A stretch of DNA of 64,000 nucleotides from Rhodanobacter sp. (GCA_004298505.1 SCRO01000075.1:109417-173416); one strand, 5' to 3'; numbered from the stretch's first letter, positions 29,885 to 41,524 are shown. The notes: a model not told the origin generated them from the letters alone. Program-made: numbers and translations.

Positions 29885-30235
29885 ATGAACGATCACGCGA
29901 CAATCATCGAATGGACGTCTATTTGTGATATCGACGATATCGTGCCTGATACCGGCGTGTGCGCGCTGCTGGATGACGAGCAGGTGGCGGTGTTCCGGAT
30001 CGGCGCCGGTGATTTCTACGCCATCGACAACGTCGATCCTGTATCGGAGGCGGCGGTTCTCTCGCGTGGCCTGGTCGGCAGCCTGACCGAACGCATTGTG
30101 GTGGCCTCGCCGATACACAAACAGCACTTCGACCTGCGCACCGGTGAATGCCTGGAAGCACCCGAGTACAGCGTACGCACGTGGCAGGTGCGGCGGCAGG
30201 GAAGTACGCTGCAGATCAGGCGCGGGGACGCATGA
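29885..30235 (+). CDS. nirD: Nitrite reductase small subunit NirD
   Basis: A 116-residue Rieske-fold protein (WTSICDIDDIVPDTGVCALL, VAVFRIGAGDFYAIDNVDP, then SPIHKQHFDLRTGECLEAPE). As in other NirD proteins the Rieske Cys/His ligands are not complete, so it is structural. The ATG at 29885 is preferred to GTG 29876 because GGAG lies 10 nt upstream. It starts 5 bp after nirB and its stop overlaps the next ATG. Confidence 0.95.
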   Translation: MNDHATIIEWTSICDIDDIVPDTGVCALLDDEQVAVFRIGAGDFYAIDNVDPVSEAAVLSRGLVGSLTERIVVASPIHKQHFDLRTGECLEAPEYSVRTWQVRRQGSTLQIRRGDA

Positions 30236-31479
30236 GCACCAAGCGAGCGCGACTGGTAGTCATCGGCAATGGCATGGCCGGCATCCGCACGGTGGAGGAG
30301 TTGTTGCAGCTCGCACCAGACCTGTACGACATCAGTGTGTTCGGCACCGAATCCTACGGCAACTACAACCGCGTCATGCTGTCACTGCTGCTGAGTGGTG
30401 AGAAGCAGGCGGACGAGATCATGCTGAACCCGACGGCGTGGTATGCCGAGCACGGCATCACGTTGCATGCCGGCGATCCGGTAGTGGAGATCGACCGTGC
30501 GCGCCGATGCGTTCGGTCGTCCAGCGGCGTCGAGGTGGCGTACGACCGGTTGCTGATTGCGACCGGCTCCCAGCCGATCGTCCTGCCGGTGCCCGGCTGT
30601 GACTTGCCCGGGGTCGTGTGTTTCCGGGGCATCGATGACGTGGAGCGCATGGTCGAGGCGGCCGGCATCTACCGCAGCGCGGCGGTGATCGGCGGCGGCC
30701 TGCTGGGCATCGAGGCGGCCAACGGGCTTTCCCGGCGCGGCATGCAGGTCACGCTCATCCATCGCAGCCACGTGCTTCTCAACCAGCAGCTCAACGATGA
30801 CGCAGCGCGTCTGCTTGCCCGCAACCTGCAGGAGCGCGGACTAGTGCTTCGGCTTGACGCGGAAACCGTCGCACTAGAGGGCGGTGAACGAGTCGAAGGC
30901 GTAAGACTGGCTGACGGCAGCCGCATCGACGCGGGCCTCGTGGTGATGGCGGTCGGCGTGCGCCCCGAGATCGCGCTGGCCGAGGCAAGCGGCATCCATT
31001 GCGGGCGCGGCATCGTGGTCGACGACACACTGCAGACCTACGATCCCCACGTTTATGCGGTAGGCGAGTGCGTGCAGCATCGCAAAGTCACGTTCGGTCT
31101 GGTGGCGCCGGTGTGGGAGCAGGCGCGCGTGTGCGCGGCGCACCTGGCGCGCTTCGGTCATCGACGCTATTGCGCAGCCGAGACCGCCACCCGACTCAAG
31201 GTGACGGGCATCGACCTGTATTCGGCGGGCGATTTCATCGGGGGCGCCGGGACCGAGGATCTGGTGATGCGCGATCCCCGCCGTGGCGTCTACAAACGCC
31301 TGGTGCTGAGGGATAGCCGCCTCGTCGGCGCCGTGTTGTATGGCGACGCGAAGGACGGTGGCTGGTATTTCGAACTGATTTGTGAGGGCACGGACATCGC
31401 GCCGCTGCGCGACCGGTTGTTGTTCGGGCAGAGCTACTGCCAGTCGTCGATCGCGAACCTTGCTGGGGTCGCGACATGA
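30232..31479 (+). CDS. FAD/NAD(P)H oxidoreductase, probable electron-transfer subunit of assimilatory nitrate reductase
   Basis: A 415-residue pyridine-nucleotide-disulfide type flavoprotein similar to the N-terminal part of NirB. FAD site VVIGNGMAGIRTVEELL, YDRLLIATGSQP, NAD site AAVIGGGLLGIEAANGL and YAVGECVQHR. It lacks siroheme and iron-sulfur domains. ATGA overlap with nirD and ATGA overlap with the nitrate reductase gene indicate one coupled operon. It resembles NasB/NasC-type reductase subunits that feed NAD(P)H electrons to the molybdenum subunit; the symbol differs between genera, so none is given. Confidence 0.88.
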   Translation: MSTKRARLVVIGNGMAGIRTVEELLQLAPDLYDISVFGTESYGNYNRVMLSLLLSGEKQADEIMLNPTAWYAEHGITLHAGDPVVEIDRARRCVRSSSGVEVAYDRLLIATGSQPIVLPVPGCDLPGVVCFRGIDDVERMVEAAGIYRSAAVIGGGLLGIEAANGLSRRGMQVTLIHRSHVLLNQQLNDDAARLLARNLQERGLVLRLDAETVALEGGERVEGVRLADGSRIDAGLVVMAVGVRPEIALAEASGIHCGRGIVVDDTLQTYDPHVYAVGECVQHRKVTFGLVAPVWEQARVCAAHLARFGHRRYCAAETATRLKVTGIDLYSAGDFIGGAGTEDLVMRDPRRGVYKRLVLRDSRLVGAVLYGDAKDGGWYFELICEGTDIAPLRDRLLFGQSYCQSSIANLAGVAT

Positions 31480-34187
31480 GCGGCCACGTTGCGACGACCT
31501 GTCCCTATTGCGGCGTCGGTTGCGGCGTGTTGGCCGGCGTCGTCGCCAGCGGTGCGGTCACCGTGGCGGGAGATCCGCAGCACGGCTCCAATCAAGGGCG
31601 TTTATGCGTCAAAGGCGCAGCGCTGGGTGAGACCATGGGCCTTCAGGGGCGCCTGCTGCATCCCCAGATGCGAGGGCCGGGCGGTGCTCTCCGTCGAGTG
31701 ACGTGGGATGAGGCGCTCGATCGCGTCGCCGATGGCTTCCGCAGTGTCATTGACCGCCACGGCCCGGAGGCGGTGGCCTTCTATGTCTCCGGCCAGCTGC
31801 TGACCGAGGACTACTACGTCGTCAACAAGCTGGCGAAGGGGTACCTGGGCACCGCCAATATCGACACGAATTCGCGTCTGTGCATGTCTTCCGCCGTGGC
31901 GGGCCACAAGCGCGCATTCGGCGAAGATGTAGTGCCAGGTTGCTATGCGGATATGGAGCAGGCCGAGCTCGTCGTGCTGGTCGGCTCCAACACGGCGTGG
32001 TGCCACCCGGTCGTATTCCAGCGCATCGTCAAGGCGAGGGAGGAGGGAGCGAACCTGCGGTTGGTGGTGATCGATCCGCGTTTTACCGCGACCTGCGAAT
32101 CGGCCGATCTGCACTTGCCGATCCGGCCCGGTACGGATGTCTGGCTGTTCAACGGTCTGCTCGCGTTCCTGTTCCGCTATGGCGTGATGGATGCCGTCTT
32201 CGTCGAGGCGCACACGCGCGACTTTGCGCAGACCCTGGCGACGGCGGAGCACGATGCTGCCGATCCGGCCGAGGTGGCGCGTATCTGTGGTGTCCAGCTC
32301 GCCGATCTGTTGACGTTCTACCGGCTGTTCGCCCGCCACGAAAAAACCGTCACGCTGTTCTCGCAAGGTGTGAACCAGTCCTCCAGCGGCACGGACAAGG
32401 TCAACAGCATCATCAATTGCCACCTGCTTACCGGTCGCATCGGCAAGCCGGGCACGGGGCCGTTCTCGATCACCGGGCAGCCCAATGCGATGGGCGGCCG
32501 CGAGGTCGGCGGGCTGGCGAACATGCTGGCGGCGCACATGGAATTGCACGATCCAGTGCATCGCGACATCGTGCAGTCGTTCTGGGCTTCGCCGCGCATC
32601 GCGGCGAAGCCCGGGCTGAAGGCGGTGGAGCTGTTCGACGCGGTACTCGAGGGCCGGGTGAAGGCGTTGTGGATCATGGCGACCAATCCGGTGGTCAGCC
32701 TGCCCGATGCCGATCGCGTCAAGCGCGCACTCGGGGCCTGCGAGCTGGTGGTCTGTTCCGACATCGTTGCAAGCACGGACACCAATGCACTTGCCCACGT
32801 GTTGTTGCCGGCGCTTGGCTGGGGCGAGAAGGACGGCACGGTGACCAGTTCCGAGCGACGCATCTCCAGGCAGCGTCCCTTTCTCCCATCGCCCGGCGAA
32901 GCCCGTGCCGACTGGCGCATCGTCTGCGATGTCGCGCGGCGGCTGGGCTTTGAGCGTGGCTTCCAGTTTGCCGAGCCGCACGAGATCTTTATTGAACACG
33001 CAGGGCTCACGGCGTTTCGCAACCATGCGCCACACGCCGACGGTGCGCCTGCCGCGCGAAGGCAGCTCAACCTGGGTGCACTGGCATCGCTGAGCCGGTC
33101 GGCCTATGAAGCCCTCGCTCCGGTGCAGTGGCCGGTGAACGAGGATGGCGTCGGCACGCTCCGCCTGTTCGCCGATGGACACTACGCACATGACGACGGT
33201 CGTGCCTGTTTCGTGATGACGCGCGCGCGCCCACCCGTCCACGCGCCCGACCGCGAATATCCGCTCGTGCTCAACACCGGCCGGGTGCGCGACCAATGGC
33301 ACACGATGACGCGGACCGGCAAGGCGCCACGACTCACCGGCCACCTCAGCGAGCCCTATGTGGACATGCATCCCCACGACGCCCTGCGCTGCGGGGTGCG
33401 TGAAGGCGAACTAGCGAGGGTGCTTTCGCGTTGGGGAACGATGGTGGCGCGCGTTCGCCATGGCGGTGGCATCCTGGCGGGCAGCGTATTCGTGCCGATC
33501 CACTGGAACGACCAGTTCGCTTCCGACGCGCGCGTTGGCGGACTGGTCAATCCGGTGGTCGATCCGGTTTCCGGCGAGCCGGAGTTCAAGCACACGCCGA
33601 TACGGGTGGAACCGTTTCCGGTGCGCTGGTATGGCTTTGCCTTTGGCCGTCGGGCCCTGCCGACATCCGGGCTCAGCTATTGGACGCTGATCCGCGGCGA
33701 AAACTTCCTGCGTTACGAGATCGCCCACCGCGAGCGTCCAGCGGATTGCAGCGCATGGGCAAGGAGGTGGCTTGGCGTCGACGACCCGGCAGCGGACTGG
33801 CTCGAATACGAGGACCAGGGCACCAGCGTCTACCGCGCGGCACATGTGATCGACGACCGGATTGAGTCGTGCGTGTTTCTCTCTTCGCGTCACGACCTGC
33901 CGGCGCGTCGTTGGCTGGCGAGCCTGTTTTCGGGCGAGCGGCTCGAAGAAGCCGACCGGATCGGGTTGCTGGTCGGCGAGCCGCCAGGCGCGGATGTCGA
34001 TACCGGGCCGGTGGTGTGCTCCTGTTTCGGTGTGGGGCGCAACACCATCCGCGAGGCTGTGCGCGTGAAAGGTCTGGACACGCCGGCGCAGATCACCGCG
34101 GCCCTGCGCGCCGGTGGCAATTGTGGCTCCTGCATGCCGGAATTGCGGCAGTTGATTGCGGAAGTGCGCACCGCGCCCAGCGCATGA
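31476..34187 (+). CDS. nasA: Assimilatory nitrate reductase, molybdenum catalytic subunit
   Basis: A 903-residue member of the molybdopterin oxidoreductase family. N-terminal [4Fe-4S] ligands are CPYCGVGC (about 9-16) and GRLCVKG; YYVVNKLAKGYLGTANIDTNSR and GQPNAMGGREVGGLANML are bis-MGD binding segments; RDQWHTMTRTGKAPRL lies in the C-terminal Mo-cofactor domain. The last 60 residues form a BFD-like [2Fe-2S] domain (VCSCFGVGRNTIREAV, GGNCGSCMPELRQLI), typical of assimilatory NasA/NasC-type enzymes. It reduces nitrate to nitrite for NirBD. Symbols in this family vary (nasA, nasC, narB). No nitrate transporter gene is seen in the cluster. Confidence 0.93.
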   Translation: MSGHVATTCPYCGVGCGVLAGVVASGAVTVAGDPQHGSNQGRLCVKGAALGETMGLQGRLLHPQMRGPGGALRRVTWDEALDRVADGFRSVIDRHGPEAVAFYVSGQLLTEDYYVVNKLAKGYLGTANIDTNSRLCMSSAVAGHKRAFGEDVVPGCYADMEQAELVVLVGSNTAWCHPVVFQRIVKAREEGANLRLVVIDPRFTATCESADLHLPIRPGTDVWLFNGLLAFLFRYGVMDAVFVEAHTRDFAQTLATAEHDAADPAEVARICGVQLADLLTFYRLFARHEKTVTLFSQGVNQSSSGTDKVNSIINCHLLTGRIGKPGTGPFSITGQPNAMGGREVGGLANMLAAHMELHDPVHRDIVQSFWASPRIAAKPGLKAVELFDAVLEGRVKALWIMATNPVVSLPDADRVKRALGACELVVCSDIVASTDTNALAHVLLPALGWGEKDGTVTSSERRISRQRPFLPSPGEARADWRIVCDVARRLGFERGFQFAEPHEIFIEHAGLTAFRNHAPHADGAPAARRQLNLGALASLSRSAYEALAPVQWPVNEDGVGTLRLFADGHYAHDDGRACFVMTRARPPVHAPDREYPLVLNTGRVRDQWHTMTRTGKAPRLTGHLSEPYVDMHPHDALRCGVREGELARVLSRWGTMVARVRHGGGILAGSVFVPIHWNDQFASDARVGGLVNPVVDPVSGEPEFKHTPIRVEPFPVRWYGFAFGRRALPTSGLSYWTLIRGENFLRYEIAHRERPADCSAWARRWLGVDDPAADWLEYEDQGTSVYRAAHVIDDRIESCVFLSSRHDLPARRWLASLFSGERLEEADRIGLLVGEPPGADVDTGPVVCSCFGVGRNTIREAVRVKGLDTPAQITAALRAGGNCGSCMPELRQLIAEVRTAPSA

Positions 34188-34217
34188 GACGGCATGACGA
34201 CGAGTGAGGGTCGCCCC

Positions 34218-35654
34218 ATGAAACTGTATCCACTGTTCGCTGACTTGAAAGGGCTGCCGGTACTTGTGGTTGGCGGTGGGACGGTCGCCGCGCGCAAGGT
34301 GGCTGCCTTGCTCGATGCCGGCGCGCAGGTGCGGCTCGGTGCGCCACAACTGGATTCCGGCCTGATGCAGTGGGTCGAGGAGGGGCGGCTCCGCTGGATG
34401 GCCGGAGCTTACATGCCGGCCTGGCTCGATGACGTCTGGCTGGTGATCGCCGCTACCGACGATCGCGCGCTCAATGCGCAGATCGCCGCAGAGGCCGGTG
34501 AGCGACGCATTTTCGTGAACGTCGTGGATGATGCCGCGCAATCACGCTTTCACGTGCCGGCCGTGATCGACCGCGCGCCGCTGACGATTGCCATCTCCAC
34601 GGCAGGCGCCGCACCCGCGCTGGCGAGCCGCCTGCGTGAAACGCTCGAACAAGTGGTGGATCATGCCTATGGTTCGCTGGTGACGCTTGCGCAACACCAT
34701 CGCAGGCACATCGTGGGGCGCTTTCCTGATCTCGCGGCGCGCCGCGGGTTCTACCGTTGGCTCCACGACGGTCCGGTGTTTTCGCTGCTTCGCCATGCGC
34801 GGCCTGCGGATGCGGAACGATGCCTGACCGAGGCACTGCGGGCCGACAAAGTCGGTCCAGCCAAAGGCTCGGTAGCACTGGTCGGTGCCGGGCCGGGCCA
34901 TCCCGAGCTACTGACCCTGCAGGCGTTGCGTGCACTCAATCAGGCAGATGTGATTCTTCATGACCAGCTGGTCAGTGCCGACATCCTGGCAATGGCGCGA
35001 CGGGATGCCGAGCGCATCGATGTCGGCAAGCGTTGCGGCGGCCACCAAGTGGCGCAGGCACATATTCATCAGCTGATGCTCATGCATGCGCGTGCGGGGC
35101 AGCGCGTGGTGCGGCTCAAGGGCGGCGACCCCTTTGTGTTCGGTCGTGGTGGCGAGGAACTTACCTACCTGCACGCGCATGGGATCGATTGCGAGATCGT
35201 ACCCGGTATCACGGCCGCCGTGGCGTGCGCGGCTTTCGCGGGAGTGCCGCTGACGCATCGTGAGCATGCGCATTCGGTTTGCCTACTTACCGCGCATGGC
35301 CGGGATGGGATCGACCGGCTGGATGCAGGCATTCTTGCCAATCACCGGCAGACCTTGGCCGTCTACATGGGCGTGGAGAAAATTGGCGCGCTGACTTCGC
35401 GCTTGCTCGCGCACGGTCGCCGTGCGGACACGCCGTTTGCGCTGGTCGAGAATGGTACGATGCCGCAGCAACGCGTGGTCGCTGGAGTACTGCGCGACTT
35501 GCCGGCGTTGGCCAGAAGCCACGCTGTGACGACGCCAGCGTTGCTGATCATCGGTGAGGTGGCCGGCCTGGCGAAGGATCATGCGTGCTTCGGTCAATTG
35601 CTGACCGTGCAGCAGGAGACGACGAGGCGTGCGGCGCACAAGCCGCGCGCATAG
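34218..35654 (+). CDS. cysG: Siroheme synthase CysG (uroporphyrin-III C-methyltransferase / precorrin-2 dehydrogenase-ferrochelatase)
   Basis: A 478-residue bifunctional enzyme. The N-terminal precorrin-2 dehydrogenase/ferrochelatase part starts MKLYPLFADLKGLPVLVVGG with GGTVAARKV; the C-terminal methyltransferase has VALVGAGPGHPELLTLQAL, VRLKGGDPFVFGRGGEE, PGITAAVACAAFAGVPLTHR and ALVENGTMPQQRVV. Start at 34218 is preferred to 34194 since GAGGG lies 7 nt upstream. It makes siroheme, the cofactor of NirB, from uroporphyrinogen III, which explains its place in the nitrate cluster. Confidence 0.95.
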   Translation: MKLYPLFADLKGLPVLVVGGGTVAARKVAALLDAGAQVRLGAPQLDSGLMQWVEEGRLRWMAGAYMPAWLDDVWLVIAATDDRALNAQIAAEAGERRIFVNVVDDAAQSRFHVPAVIDRAPLTIAISTAGAAPALASRLRETLEQVVDHAYGSLVTLAQHHRRHIVGRFPDLAARRGFYRWLHDGPVFSLLRHARPADAERCLTEALRADKVGPAKGSVALVGAGPGHPELLTLQALRALNQADVILHDQLVSADILAMARRDAERIDVGKRCGGHQVAQAHIHQLMLMHARAGQRVVRLKGGDPFVFGRGGEELTYLHAHGIDCEIVPGITAAVACAAFAGVPLTHREHAHSVCLLTAHGRDGIDRLDAGILANHRQTLAVYMGVEKIGALTSRLLAHGRRADTPFALVENGTMPQQRVVAGVLRDLPALARSHAVTTPALLIIGEVAGLAKDHACFGQLLTVQQETTRRAAHKPRA

Positions 35655-35707
35655 CGATGGCCTGACGCCTGCCAGGTCGACATGTCCTTTTTCAGGGAAC
35701 CCGCCCC

Positions 35708-36562
35708 ATGACATTGCCTGCTGGATCGAGCCACGCCCTGTCGGGTCGCTGCATCGCAGTGCCCGAATCACGCCAACTCGACGTTTTTGCCGCGTTGCTC
35801 GAACGCCGTGGCGCGACGGTGCTGCGGTGCCCGTTGGTGGATATCCGCGACGCACCAGACCCGGCGCCGGTGCTGGACTGGCTGCGCATGTTCAACGACG
35901 GTGGCTGCGACGATCTCCTGCTGTTCACCGGCGAAGGGTTGCGTCGCCTGCTGGGCGCGCTGGACCTGCAGGTGCCCGAGTGGAGGGCGCGCTTCATCGA
36001 GCGGCTGGCTGAAATACGCATCGTTGCGCGAGGCCCAAAGCCGGGCCGGGTGTTGCGCGAACTCGGGCTGCGGCCAAGTCTGGTGGCGGAACCGGCGACC
36101 ACGCCGGGCATGATTGCGCTGCTGCAAGGTTTGCCGTTGCGGGGGCGACGTATCGGGGTGCAGCTCTACGGCAGCGATCCGAACACGCCACTGATGGCAT
36201 TCCTCGCCCGGGCAGGGGCACGATCTCTGCCAGTGGCTCCCTACCGCTACGCCGATGCCGCCGCCGATGCCGATGTACTGGCCCTGATCGAGCGCACGCG
36301 ACAAGGCGACATCGATGCGATTGCCTTCACCAGCTTGCAGCAGGTAGAGCGGCTGTTTCGACTCGCGCAGGAGCGTGGGGAGGAGGCCCGGCTGCAGGAG
36401 GCGTTGGCGCACACGGTGGTTGCTGCAGTGGGCCCGCTGGTGGCCGATTCGCTTGTCGCGCACGGCATACGAGTCCATGCTGTCCCCTCGGAAAGTTATT
36501 ACATGAAGCCACTCGTCCAGGTCTTGATCGAGACTTTGGCGCGTCGACGTGCCGGCTCGTAA
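35708..36562 (+). CDS. Uroporphyrinogen-III synthase-like protein (HemD family)
   Basis: A 284-residue protein with HemD-type layout: GRCIAVPESRQLDVFAALLERRG, CPLVDIRDAPDP, LLLFTGEGLRRLL, ARGPKPGRVLRELGL, GVQLYGSDPN, VAPYRY, DAIAFTSLQQVERLF and AAVGPLVADSLVAHGIR. It would cyclise hydroxymethylbilane to uroporphyrinogen III, feeding CysG. It may be a second, nitrate-cluster copy in addition to a housekeeping hemD elsewhere; that cannot be seen here. Confidence 0.85.
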   Translation: MTLPAGSSHALSGRCIAVPESRQLDVFAALLERRGATVLRCPLVDIRDAPDPAPVLDWLRMFNDGGCDDLLLFTGEGLRRLLGALDLQVPEWRARFIERLAEIRIVARGPKPGRVLRELGLRPSLVAEPATTPGMIALLQGLPLRGRRIGVQLYGSDPNTPLMAFLARAGARSLPVAPYRYADAAADADVLALIERTRQGDIDAIAFTSLQQVERLFRLAQERGEEARLQEALAHTVVAAVGPLVADSLVAHGIRVHAVPSESYYMKPLVQVLIETLARRRAGS

Positions 36563-36638
36563 GTGGGCATCTGGCAGCTGCTTCAGAGCGCAGATTGAAT
36601 AGTCTCGGGTGCACTCGCATGACCGACCTGCGGCCGGT

Positions 36639-38603
<1,965 letters not shown>

Positions 38604-38753
38604 GGGGAACCTCGAAACCATGGCAGCGCCGAGGATGCGGCGTGCAAGAAGCCCATTCTACCAGCCCCGGCATGGCAGCGTGGCGCGGCATGCTGAATGC
38701 CGCCCGCACATCCGTCCGGTTATGCTCGGGATTGGATGTTTGACCTGGAGTAG

Positions 38754-39608
38754 ATGAAGATGACTACACTCGAGACGATTTCCGAACAACGCCTGCATGG
38801 TGGCGTCCAGGGGTTCTATCGGCATACGTCGCAAGCTTGTGCCGGGCCGATGCGCTTCGCCGTGTACCAGCCGCCGCAAGCGGCGCGGCACGCTTGCCCG
38901 GTGCTGTACTTCCTGGCAGGTCTGACCTGCACCGAGGAAACCGCCACGATCAAGGCGGGCGCCCAGCGGCTGGCGGCCGAGCTGGGGCTGGTACTGGTAA
39001 TGCCCGACACCAGCCCGCGCGAAACCGGTTTCGATGGCGCCACCGGCGACTGGGAGTTTGGCGAGGGTGCAGGCTTCTACCTGGATGCCACCCAGGCGCC
39101 TTGGTCGTCACGTTTCAACATGCACGCCTATGTGGCGGACGAGCTGCCGGCGCTGGTCGGCGGACACTTCCCGGTGGATGCGTCGCACAGCGCCTTGTGT
39201 GGACACTCGATGGGCGGGCACGGCGCCTTGACGATCGCCCTGAAGCACCCGACGCGCTATCGCTCGGTGTCGGCCTTCGCGCCGATCGTGGCACCCAGCC
39301 AGGTGCCATGGGGACGCAAGGCGTTGCCGCGCTACCTGGGTGACGACGCGCATGCCTGGGCGGACTACGACGCCTGCGAGCTGGTGCGTCGGCAGACCTT
39401 TCCCGGCACGATCCTGGTCGACCAGGGCGAGGCCGACCCGTTCCTGGAGGCCCAGCTGAAGCCCGAACTGTTCGACCGGGCCTGCGCCGAGGCGGGTCAA
39501 TCACTGCTGTTGCGCCGCCACGCCGGCTACGACCACAGCTACTGGTTCATTGCCAGCTTTATCGACGACCACCTGCGTCATCATGCTGCGGCGCTGGGGC
39601 TGTTGTGA
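38754..39608 (+). CDS. fghA: S-formylglutathione hydrolase
   Basis: A 284-residue esterase-D family alpha/beta hydrolase. LYFLAGLTCTEETATIKAG and MPDTSPRETGF are family signatures; the nucleophile Ser is in GHSMGGHGAL, Asp in DQGEADPF and His in GYDHSYWFI. It hydrolyses S-formylglutathione to formate and glutathione in formaldehyde detoxification. Its usual partner frmA/adhC is not adjacent here. Start either 38754 or the second ATG at 38760. Confidence 0.96.
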   Translation: MKMTTLETISEQRLHGGVQGFYRHTSQACAGPMRFAVYQPPQAARHACPVLYFLAGLTCTEETATIKAGAQRLAAELGLVLVMPDTSPRETGFDGATGDWEFGEGAGFYLDATQAPWSSRFNMHAYVADELPALVGGHFPVDASHSALCGHSMGGHGALTIALKHPTRYRSVSAFAPIVAPSQVPWGRKALPRYLGDDAHAWADYDACELVRRQTFPGTILVDQGEADPFLEAQLKPELFDRACAEAGQSLLLRRHAGYDHSYWFIASFIDDHLRHHAAALGLL

Positions 39609-39667
39609 TGGTGCTGCCGAGGTGGCAGTCAGTACACGGCGCGATCCGTCTTCCGGAGCCGGCCGAT

Positions 39668-39809
39668 GTGCCGAATTACATGCCGCGCAATGAGCGCAGT
39701 GCGCGCCTGCTCACCCGGCTCGGCTTTGAACGCGAAGGCTATGCGCGCGCGTATCTCAAAGATCGCCGGGTAGTGGGAGCACCACGTGCTCACGGCGAAG
39801 ATTGGCTGA
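39668..39809 (+). pseudogene. C-terminal remnant of a GNAT acetyltransferase gene
   Basis: NYMPRNERSARLLTRLGFEREGYARAYLK is the typical C-terminal acetyl-CoA-binding end of RimJ-like GNAT enzymes. After it the frame shifts: removing one A in CTCAAAGATC restores KIAG-stop-WEHHVLTAKIG ending at TGA 39807-39809, the family's usual ending. So there is a 1-nt insertion, a nonsense codon, and loss of the N-terminal two thirds. It directly follows fghA. Confidence 0.7.
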
Positions 39810-39883
39810 AGTCGCGGCTGGAGGTTGATACGAAAATGGGGGCCATCGGCCGCCATTTTCAGTAACGCTCAGGCTGCTTCGAT

Positions 39884-41212
39884 TCAGGCCTTGGCGGCCG
39901 GGCGATGGTTCGAGCGGCGGCGCTGGTTGCCGGCGGCGTGATCGCCACGCCCCTGTGGCGCGTAGCCGTTCGGTCGGGCCGAGCCGGCGGGCTTGCCCTG
40001 GCGCGGTGCCCGCGATTGACGCTGGCCACCGCCACCACCCTGCTTCGGACGCGGTGCTCCCGCATCCAGACGCAGCGGCGCAGAAGGCTCGTAACCGGCC
40101 ACCGGATTGATGGCGATGTCCTGCTTGAGCAGCTTGCGGATGTCGTACAGCAGCCCGCTTTCATCGTGGCTGACCAGCGACAGCGCGAGACCTTCCAGGC
40201 CGGCACGGCCGGTGCGGCCGATGCGGTGCACATAGTCTTCGGCCACCGAGGGCAGATCGAAGTTGATCACGATCGGCAACTGCTCGATATCGATGCCGCG
40301 CGCGGCGATGTCGGTGGCCACCAGCACCGTGACGCGGTCGCTCTTGAAGTCGCTGAGCGCGCGGGTGCGGGCATTCTGGCTCTTGTTGCCGTGGATCGCG
40401 GCGCTGCGCAGGCCCGAGGCATTGAGGAAGGTCACCAGCTTGTCGGCGCCGTGCTTGGTGCGGCTGAACACCAGGGTCTGGCGCCGGCTGTCTTGCGACA
40501 GCACGTGCAGCAGCAGGTCGCGCTTGCGCGAAGCGTCGACCGGGTGCACCTGGTGGCTGACCAGGGTGGTTACGGTGTTCGGCGCCGACACCGAGATCTC
40601 GCGGGCGTTGTGCATGAACTCCAACGCCAGCGTCTTGATCGCCGGCGGGAAGGTGGCCGAGAACAGCATCGTCTGGCGCTTCTTCGGCAGCGCCTGCAGG
40701 ATACGCTTCAGCGCCGGCAAGAAGCCCATGTCGAGCATGCGGTCACCTTCGTCCAGCACCAGGGTTTCCACCGCGGACAGGTCCAGCGTGCGCTGCTGCA
40801 TATGATCGATCAGGCGGCCCGGAGTGGCGATCACGATATCGACGCCACGGCGCAACGCGTTGATCTGCGGGCCCATGCTGACGCCGCCGAAGATGGTCGT
40901 GCTGCTGACCCGCAGGTGCTTGCTGTAGCTGCGCATGTTGTCGTGGATCTGGGCAGCGAGCTCGCGCGTCGGGGTGAGGATCAGGGCGCGCGGGCGGCGC
41001 GTCATGGTCGCGCCGCTGGTTGACAGTTTCTGCAGCAGCGGCAGTGCGAACGCGGCGGTCTTGCCAGTGCCCGTCTGCGCGGCGGCGAGCAAATCATGGC
41101 CTTCCAGCGCGGGCGGAATCGCCGCAGCCTGGATCGGGGTAGGTGTGGTGTAGCCGTAATCGGCAAGCGCACGCAACAACGCGGGCGCAAGGCCCAGCGA
41201 ATCAAAAGACAT
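39884..41212 (-). CDS. rhlE: ATP-dependent RNA helicase RhlE
   Basis: A 442-residue DEAD-box helicase: MSFDSLGLAPALLRAL, AAQTGTGKTAAF, PTRELAAQI, TPGRLIDHM, VLDEGDRML, SATFPPAI, LVFSRTKHGADKL, DIAARGIDIE and HRIGRTGRAG. Note DEGD in motif II instead of DEAD, a variant common in RhlE. The last 50 residues are a basic Gly/Arg/Gln-rich tail. AGGAG lies 6 nt before the ATG. Role in rRNA maturation and RNA turnover. Confidence 0.95.
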   Translation of the reverse strand: MSFDSLGLAPALLRALADYGYTTPTPIQAAAIPPALEGHDLLAAAQTGTGKTAAFALPLLQKLSTSGATMTRRPRALILTPTRELAAQIHDNMRSYSKHLRVSSTTIFGGVSMGPQINALRRGVDIVIATPGRLIDHMQQRTLDLSAVETLVLDEGDRMLDMGFLPALKRILQALPKKRQTMLFSATFPPAIKTLALEFMHNAREISVSAPNTVTTLVSHQVHPVDASRKRDLLLHVLSQDSRRQTLVFSRTKHGADKLVTFLNASGLRSAAIHGNKSQNARTRALSDFKSDRVTVLVATDIAARGIDIEQLPIVINFDLPSVAEDYVHRIGRTGRAGLEGLALSLVSHDESGLLYDIRKLLKQDIAINPVAGYEPSAPLRLDAGAPRPKQGGGGGQRQSRAPRQGKPAGSARPNGYAPQGRGDHAAGNQRRRSNHRPAAKA

Positions 41213-41524
41213 GTAACACTCCTGAGCAACCCGGAGTGTTCATACCGTGTTGCGGATCAAGGGAAAGGGGCGGCGGCATGCCGCAGCGGTCGCGAAGGCG
41301 ACTGCGCCACGAAGTATAGCCGATCTGTCGACGTCGCGCGCAATTTCTCGACGAATCAAGCTGAACAGTCGCTTCAGTGGGCGCGCTGCGCCACGATCAG
41401 AATGTCAGCGTCAGCCTAACAGCTGATCGGGCTCGGTCAGCGAGTGATGTTGCGCGCGGCGCGAAGTTGTTGCATATCTTGCGTACGGTTGCCAACCCGC
41501 GGCGGCCAGGAACCCTCCCATGGC
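41213..41524. other. Intergenic stretch with no gene
   Basis: Divergent region between rhlE (minus strand) and the broken MFS gene. It must hold the rhlE promoter; no clear consensus promoter, repeat or small gene was identified. Confidence 0.4.

Noticed and set aside
31602..33377. Minus-strand frame of 591 codons opposite the nitrate reductase gene
   Set aside because: Shadow frame with biased composition and no recognisable motif; the plus-strand gene is unambiguous.
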